Source: an uncultured Cellvibrio sp. (GTDB lineage: Bacteria > Pseudomonadota > Gammaproteobacteria > Pseudomonadales > Cellvibrionaceae). Taken from it: 58,849 nt of DNA. Location of the stretch: assembly GCA_946480695.1 (NCBI GenBank), contig CAMLKG010000030.1, positions 1 to 58,849 of the forward strand. Direction: 5' to 3'. The notes under the pieces were generated by a model. That model did no database searches and was not told the origin of the DNA. It saw only the letters and a list, made by a program, of their open reading frames with translations. Each line of letters opens with the position of its first letter. The stretch's first letter is position 1. Made by a program: the position numbers and the translations under genes. Shown piece after piece: positions 54,035 to 58,849 of the stretch.

Positions 54035-57000
54035 ATGCCAAAACGTACCGATATAAACAGTATTTTGATTCTCGGCGCTGGCCCGATTGTTATCGGCCAG
54101 GCCTGTGAGTTCGACTACTCTGGCGCCCAAGCCTGTAAGGCCCTGCGTGAAGAGGGTTACCGCGTAATCCTGGTGAACTCCAATCCGGCTACGATCATGA
54201 CTGATCCGGCTATGGCCGACGCAACCTATATTGAGCCGATTGAATGGCAAACCGTTGCCAGGATCATCGAAAAAGAGCGTCCCGATGTAATCCTGCCCAC
54301 CATGGGTGGCCAGACTGCATTGAACTGCGCATTGGCACTGGCAAAAAACGGCGTGCTGGAAAAATACAATGTGGAATTGATCGGTGCGAAAGAAGAGGCT
54401 ATTAACAAAGCCGAAGATCGTCACTTGTTCGACCTGGCGATGAAACGCATCGGTTTGGAATGCGCCCGCGCCCGCATCGTCCACAGTATGGAAGAGGCCA
54501 AGGAAGTTCCGAAGGAATTTGGTTTCCCTTGCATTATCCGTCCCTCATTCACCATGGGTGGTTCCGGTGGCGGCATCGCCTACAACTGGGAAGAATTCGA
54601 AGAAATTTGCACGCGCGGCCTGGATTTGTCGCCCACCAATGAATTGTTGATCGATGAATCCCTGCTCGGCTGGAAAGAGTATGAGATGGAAGTAGTGCGC
54701 GATAAAAACGATAACTGCATTATCGTGTGCTCCATCGAGAATTTTGACCCCATGGGCGTCCATACCGGTGACTCCATTACCGTAGCACCGGCGCAGACGC
54801 TGACTGATAAGGAATACCAGATCATGCGTAATGCATCGATTGCGGTATTGCGTGAAATCGGGGTGGAAACCGGCGGTTCCAACGTGCAATTCGCGGTAAA
54901 CCCGGTCGATGGCCGTATGGTAGTTATTGAAATGAACCCGCGTGTATCGCGCTCATCCGCGCTGGCTTCAAAAGCAACCGGTTTTCCGATTGCAAAAGTT
55001 GCGGCAAAACTTGCCGTGGGTTACACCCTGGATGAACTGCAAAACGAAATTACCGGCGGTGCTACACCGGCATCGTTCGAGCCTTCAATTGATTACGTAG
55101 TTACCAAGGTGCCGCGCTTCACATTCGAAAAATTTGGCGAAGCGGATGCGCGCTTAACAACGCAAATGAAATCCGTCGGTGAAGTAATGGCGATTGGCCG
55201 TACTTTCCAGGAATCCTTGCAAAAAGCATTGCGCGGTTTGGAAGTCGGCTCTGCCGGTTTTGAATCCAAGGTGGATTTTGCCAGTGAAGAGGGCCAGGCG
55301 CGTATCCGCCGCGAATTGGCGACACCGGGTGCCGAGCGCATTTGGTATGTGGGCGATGCATTCCGTATGGGAATGGGGGTTAGCGATGTGTTTAACCTCT
55401 CCAAAATTGATCCATGGTTCCTGGTACAAATCAAAGAATTGATGGATATCGAGCAATCGTTGCGCGGTAAATCGCTCAGCCAGCTCGACGCCGACCAGTT
55501 GTTCCGCCTGAAACGCAAAGGATTCTCCGACAAGCGTCTGGCGCTGTTACTTGGCAGCACTGAAAAAGCGGTGCGTCATTATCGCCAGGGTTTAAATATT
55601 CGCCCGGTATACAAACGTGTGGATACCTGTGCGGCTGAATTCTCCACCTCAACGGCTTACATGTACTCAACCTATGAAGAAGAGTGTGAAGCGAATCCGA
55701 GTGACAAGAAGAAAATCCTGGTAATTGGCGGCGGTCCGAACCGCATCGGCCAGGGTATTGAATTCGATTATTGCTGTGTGCATGCGGCGCTGGCAATGCG
55801 CGAAGACGGTTACGAAACCATTATGGTGAACTGTAACCCTGAAACGGTTTCCACCGATTACGATACGTCCGACCGTTTGTTCTTCGAGCCGGTAACACTG
55901 GAAGATGTTCTGGAAATTGTTAACAAGGAAAAACCGGTTGGTGTGATCGTCCAGTTTGGTGGGCAAACTCCGCTGAAACTGGCGCGCGCACTGGAAGCCG
56001 AAGGTGTACCAATTATCGGTACCAGTCCGGATGCTATCGATAAAGCGGAAGATCGCGAACGCTTCCAGCAGATGATTGAAAAACTTGGCTTGCTGCAACC
56101 GCCCAATGCCATTGTGCGCTCGTTGGAAGAGGCTTTATTGGCGGCTGATAAAGTAGGTTATCCACTGGTTGTTCGGCCTTCCTACGTGTTGGGTGGCCGC
56201 GCGATGGAAATCGTGTACAAAGAAGATGAACTGCGCACTTATATGCGTACCGCAGTACAGGTTTCTGAAGATGCGCCGGTGTTGCTCGATCACTTCCTGA
56301 ATAATGCGATTGAAGTGGATATCGATTCTGTCTCCGACGGCAAGCAAGTGGTGATCGGCGGCATCATGCAGCACATCGAGCAATGCGGTGTCCACTCCGG
56401 TGATTCGGCTTGTTCATTGCCGCCCTATTCATTGCCTGCCGATGTGCAGGACGATATGCGTGAAATCGTTAAAAAAATGGCGATCGAGTTAGGCGTAATT
56501 GGCCTGATGAATACCCAGCTCGCCTACCAGGATGGAAAAATCTACGTCATCGAAGTGAACCCGCGTGCATCGCGCACTGTACCCTTCGTTTCGAAATGTA
56601 TCGGGGTATCGCTCGCAAAAGTTGCAGCACGTTGCCAGGCGGGTGTGTCATTGGAAGCCCAAGGCTTTACCAGGGAAATTATTCCTGATTACTATAGCGT
56701 GAAAGAGGCGGTATTCCCGTTCAATAAATTCCCGGCGGTAGACCCGATCCTCGGCCCGGAAATGAAATCCACCGGTGAAGTAATGGGGGTGGGTAATAGC
56801 TTCGGTGAGGCATACGGTAAATCGCAATTAGGTGCAAACAACCGCATTCCAACGTCCGGTACTGCTTTTATTAGCGTGCGGGATATGGATAAAGATGGAA
56901 TTGTCAGTGTTGGTAAGGATCTCGCCGAGCTTGGCTTCAAGTTGGTGGCAACCCGCGGTACTGCCGAGGTATTGCAAAAAGCCGGTTTAACTGTCCAGGT

Positions 57001-57253
57001 GGTAAATAAAGTACAGGAAGGTCGCCCGCATATTGTGGATATGATCAAAAACGATGAAATCGACTTGATCATCAACACAGTGGAAGGCCGCCAGGCAACC
57101 CGCGATTCATCTTCCATTCGTCGCAGTGCCGAAAACCATCGTGTGTATTACAACACTACACTGGCGGCCGGTTTTGCGGTATGTATGTCACTCAAAGAAG
57201 TGAAAGATATTGAAGTGCGTCGTTTGCAAGATTTGCACACACGAATTAAATAA
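54035..57253 (+). CDS. carB: Carbamoyl-phosphate synthase large subunit
   Basis: Synthesises carbamoyl phosphate from bicarbonate, ammonia and two ATP. 1072 residues, full length. The two homologous ATP-grasp halves begin [22 protein letters not shown] (about 10) and [20 protein letters not shown] (about 560). Glycine-rich loops are [15 protein letters not shown] and [14 protein letters not shown]. The C-terminal allosteric domain (about 935-1072) contains [11 protein letters not shown] and [20 protein letters not shown]. greA follows after 11 nt, a common gammaproteobacterial arrangement. Confidence 0.98.
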   Translation: MPKRTDINSILILGAGPIVIGQACEFDYSGAQACKALREEGYRVILVNSNPATIMTDPAMADATYIEPIEWQTVARIIEKERPDVILPTMGGQTALNCALALAKNGVLEKYNVELIGAKEEAINKAEDRHLFDLAMKRIGLECARARIVHSMEEAKEVPKEFGFPCIIRPSFTMGGSGGGIAYNWEEFEEICTRGLDLSPTNELLIDESLLGWKEYEMEVVRDKNDNCIIVCSIENFDPMGVHTGDSITVAPAQTLTDKEYQIMRNASIAVLREIGVETGGSNVQFAVNPVDGRMVVIEMNPRVSRSSALASKATGFPIAKVAAKLAVGYTLDELQNEITGGATPASFEPSIDYVVTKVPRFTFEKFGEADARLTTQMKSVGEVMAIGRTFQESLQKALRGLEVGSAGFESKVDFASEEGQARIRRELATPGAERIWYVGDAFRMGMGVSDVFNLSKIDPWFLVQIKELMDIEQSLRGKSLSQLDADQLFRLKRKGFSDKRLALLLGSTEKAVRHYRQGLNIRPVYKRVDTCAAEFSTSTAYMYSTYEEECEANPSDKKKILVIGGGPNRIGQGIEFDYCCVHAALAMREDGYETIMVNCNPETVSTDYDTSDRLFFEPVTLEDVLEIVNKEKPVGVIVQFGGQTPLKLARALEAEGVPIIGTSPDAIDKAEDRERFQQMIEKLGLLQPPNAIVRSLEEALLAADKVGYPLVVRPSYVLGGRAMEIVYKEDELRTYMRTAVQVSEDAPVLLDHFLNNAIEVDIDSVSDGKQVVIGGIMQHIEQCGVHSGDSACSLPPYSLPADVQDDMREIVKKMAIELGVIGLMNTQLAYQDGKIYVIEVNPRASRTVPFVSKCIGVSLAKVAARCQAGVSLEAQGFTREIIPDYYSVKEAVFPFNKFPAVDPILGPEMKSTGEVMGVGNSFGEAYGKSQLGANNRIPTSGTAFISVRDMDKDGIVSVGKDLAELGFKLVATRGTAEVLQKAGLTVQVVNKVQEGRPHIVDMIKNDEIDLIINTVEGRQATRDSSSIRRSAENHRVYYNTTLAAGFAVCMSLKEVKDIEVRRLQDLHTRIK

Positions 57254-57264
57254 GGGAAATAAGC

Positions 57265-57744
57265 ATGAGCACAAAATTTCCGATGACTGAACAGGGCGCA
57301 GAAAAACTGCGCCTTGAGTTGGAAGACCTGAAAAAAGTACAGCGTCCACGCATTGTGCAAGCGATTGCCGAGGCGCGTGAACACGGTGATTTGAAAGAAA
57401 ACGCCGAGTATTCCGCAGCGCGTGAGCAACAAAGCTTCTGCGAAGGCCGCATCAACGAAATTGAAGCCAAACTCAGCAATGCCCAGATTATCGACGTTAC
57501 CAAAATCCCCCATACCGGCAAGGTATTGTTCGGCACTACGGTAACTATTATCAACCTGGACACAGACCTGGCAATGAAGTACCAAATCGTCGGTGATGAC
57601 GAAGCGGATGTGAAATCCAATAAAATTTCGGTGAACTCACCCATTGCGCGCGCATTGATAGGTAAAGAAGAAGGCGATGTTGTGGTGGTAAAGGCGCCGG
57701 GCGGTGATGTGGATTATGAGATTGACAAGGTAGAGCATATCTAA
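57265..57744 (+). CDS. greA: Transcription elongation factor GreA
   Basis: Rescues backtracked RNA polymerase by stimulating transcript cleavage. 159 residues. The N-terminal coiled coil contains the tip acidic residues in [21 protein letters not shown]; the two acidic side chains needed for cleavage (Asp and Glu) are present. The C-terminal domain has [31 protein letters not shown]. It is the last gene of the carAB-greA unit. Confidence 0.97.
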   Translation: MSTKFPMTEQGAEKLRLELEDLKKVQRPRIVQAIAEAREHGDLKENAEYSAAREQQSFCEGRINEIEAKLSNAQIIDVTKIPHTGKVLFGTTVTIINLDTDLAMKYQIVGDDEADVKSNKISVNSPIARALIGKEEGDVVVVKAPGGDVDYEIDKVEHI

Positions 57745-57754
57745 ACCTTGTTTA

Positions 57755-57792
57755 CATATAAAAAAACCGCCGGCTGGCGGTTTTTTTATATG
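57755..57792. terminator. Bidirectional terminator between greA and yhbY
   Basis: Long inverted repeat: CATATAAAAAAACCGCC and GGCGGTTTTTTTATATG surround a short GGCT loop. It provides a U-tract in both directions, fitting the convergent genes greA and yhbY. Confidence 0.92.
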
Positions 57793-57803
57793 GCCGATGT
57801 AGC

Positions 57804-58106
57804 TTAGCGATGCAAATTTGACAGCTTGGGATTGGCTTTTTTATTGTGGCGATAGAGCAAAACTACTTTGCCAATTTCCTGAATCAATTCAACATTCGGC
57901 AGGGCTTCAAGTTCAGCAACAACTTCCTTGCGGTCTTCGCGCTCGGCAATGGCTAGTTTTACTTTGATCAGCTCGTGGTCATCCAGGGCGCGATTGAGTT
58001 CTGCAAGTACGCCATCGCTCAAACCATTGCCGGCAATGGTCACAATGGGATTAAGCCTGTGGCCAATAGTACGAAATTGTTTTTTGCGCTCGGGGCTAAT
58101 AGGCAT
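57804..58106 (-). CDS. yhbY: Ribosome assembly RNA-binding protein YhbY
   Basis: CRM-domain protein that associates with pre-50S subunits. 100 residues, nearly all CRM domain. It starts PISPERKKQFRTIGHRLNPIVTIAGNGLS and continues ELNRALDDHELIKVKLAIAEREDRKEVV, with the GNGLS loop in the place of the usual G-x-x-G RNA-binding motif. It is divergent from ftsH. Confidence 0.95.
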   Translation of the reverse strand: MPISPERKKQFRTIGHRLNPIVTIAGNGLSDGVLAELNRALDDHELIKVKLAIAEREDRKEVVAELEALPNVELIQEIGKVVLLYRHNKKANPKLSNLHR

Positions 58107-58421
58107 AAACTTACCTTAAATATGAGTATTAAAAAATGTGTTGCATTCTACTCTATTCCAGTATTGTTTAGCCGTGGTTTATCCCTCATGAGGCGATGTT
58201 TTCGCACGAATATGAAACTTGGCAGAACTTGTAATGTCAGTGTATGTCCCCAATATGAGTGAAAACCCCGTACTGGCGCCTTATTTGGTTTCAAAAGGCG
58301 TTAAGCTGTGAAAAATTCGACGATTTCAGTCGGCAAATATGCCAATATCTGCTGTCCTGCTGTTGATGCTTGAACAATTCACTGGCCGTCAATCCATTGA
58401 TGTAACTGTGAGGAATCATCC
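58107..58421. other. Divergent region between yhbY and ftsH
   Basis: 315 nt without a gene. The rlmE (ftsJ) gene that normally sits here before ftsH is absent, and the space is too short for it (about 620 nt). A heat-shock-type promoter candidate lies within it. Confidence 0.6.
58228..58256 (+). promoter_or_regulatory. Sigma-32-like heat-shock promoter for ftsH
   Basis: CTTGTA (58228-58233), 14 nt, then CCCCAATAT (58248-58256), close to the CTTGAA-N13-15-CCCCATNT consensus. It is about 165 nt upstream of the ftsH start. ftsH is a heat-shock gene in E. coli, which supports the call. Confidence 0.4.
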
Positions 58422-58849
58422 TTGAACGATATAACCAAGAATCTGGTGCTTTGGCTCGTTATTGCCGTAGTCCTCTTTAGTGTTTTTGAGGGCTTTAACA
58501 AGCAATCAGCTAATAACACCTTGAATTACTCCGATTTCATCGCCAGTGTGCGGGATGACCGGGTACAGGAAGTCACCATTGACGGCTTGGTCATCGAAGG
58601 CATCTATAAAGATAACTCGACATTCAAGACCATCCGCCCACAAGTACAAGATCCGAAGTTGATCGATGATCTTTACAACCATAACGTGGTTATCAGGGGA
58701 CGCGAGGTTGAACAACCGAGCCTGCTAAACCAATTGCTGGTGGCCAGTTTCCCCATTTTGATCATCATTGCCGTGTTCTGGTTCTTTATGCGGCAAATGC
58801 AAGGTGGTGCAGGTGGAAAAGGCGGCCCTATGAGCTTTGGTAAAAGCAA
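58422..58849 (+). CDS. ftsH: ATP-dependent membrane metalloprotease FtsH, N-terminal part (cut by window edge)
   Basis: Membrane-anchored AAA+ zinc protease that degrades LpxC, sigma-32 and misfolded membrane proteins. Only the first 142 codons are in the window. The TTG at 58422 is preceded by GAGGA and gives NDITKNLVLWLVIAVVLFSVF, the usual first membrane helix. The periplasmic domain (about 28-100) has NYSDFIASVRDDRVQEVTIDG. The second helix (about 105-125) ends in FWFFMRQMQGG, and the segment GPMSFGKS leads to the AAA module, which lies beyond the window. Confidence 0.97.
   Translation, partial: MNDITKNLVLWLVIAVVLFSVFEGFNKQSANNTLNYSDFIASVRDDRVQEVTIDGLVIEGIYKDNSTFKTIRPQVQDPKLIDDLYNHNVVIRGREVEQPSLLNQLLVASFPILIIIAVFWFFMRQMQGGAGGKGGPMSFGKS

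Overview
The window looks like chromosomal DNA of a plant-polysaccharide-degrading gammaproteobacterium, most probably Cellvibrio or a close relative (Cellvibrionaceae). This rests on protein features: poly-serine linkers in secreted proteins, a GH5 cellulase, a GlyGly-CTERM protease, TonB-dependent receptors, and the nrdR-rib-nusB-thiL-pgpA-ribA and dapB/carAB/greA/yhbY/ftsH gene orders. No rRNA, tRNA, insertion sequence, prophage or CRISPR array was recognised.

Layout. 1-3900: a partial sugar O-acetyltransferase, then small conserved proteins (YehS/DUF1456, DUF1415, a small membrane protein), then an exported DUF6795-type protein followed by a class 3 lipase without signal peptide. A perfect CRP-type site precedes this last pair. 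3970-12726: two large TonB-dependent receptors flanking a divergent cvfB / M50 site-2-protease pair. 12783-15089: a small lipoprotein and a DUF3300 lipoprotein. 15322-17240: minCDE. 17357-20674: a HerA-like ATPase (DUF853) and a RoxA-like di-haem cytochrome c.

21158-34031 is an exopolysaccharide locus in two convergent transcription units. The plus-strand unit has a WcaJ-type initiating phosphotransferase and an EpsL-like outer-membrane barrel. The minus-strand unit runs epsE (export), epsF (chain length), an epsG-like protein with destroyed nucleotide-binding motifs, a Wzy-like polymerase, a GT4, a GH5 endoglucanase, a WecG/TagA transferase, a Wzx flippase and a second GT4. Each unit is preceded by a sigma-54-type -24/-12 element, which suggests joint control.

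34441-43257: glyA, then an accessory block of four genes (GlyGly-CTERM reprolysin-like metalloprotease, OmpA-family protein, lipoprotein with 21 thrombospondin type-3 repeats, membrane-anchored protein resembling a metalloprotease propeptide) lying between glyA and nrdR. 43405-50657: nrdR, ribD, an RDD membrane protein, ribE, ribBX (degenerate second domain), ribH, nusB, thiL, pgpA and ribA, which together cover riboflavin synthesis. 50673-57744: dapB, a REPIN-like inverted repeat, a DUF808 membrane protein, carA, carB and greA. 57804-58849: yhbY (minus strand) and the 5' end of ftsH, without the rlmE gene usually found between them.

The parts most worth a second look are the pseudo-kinase EpsG and twin sigma-54 promoters of the exopolysaccharide locus, the possible lipase/DUF6795 effector-immunity pair, and the protease with a detached propeptide-like partner. 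All calls come from reading the sequence; no database search was run.
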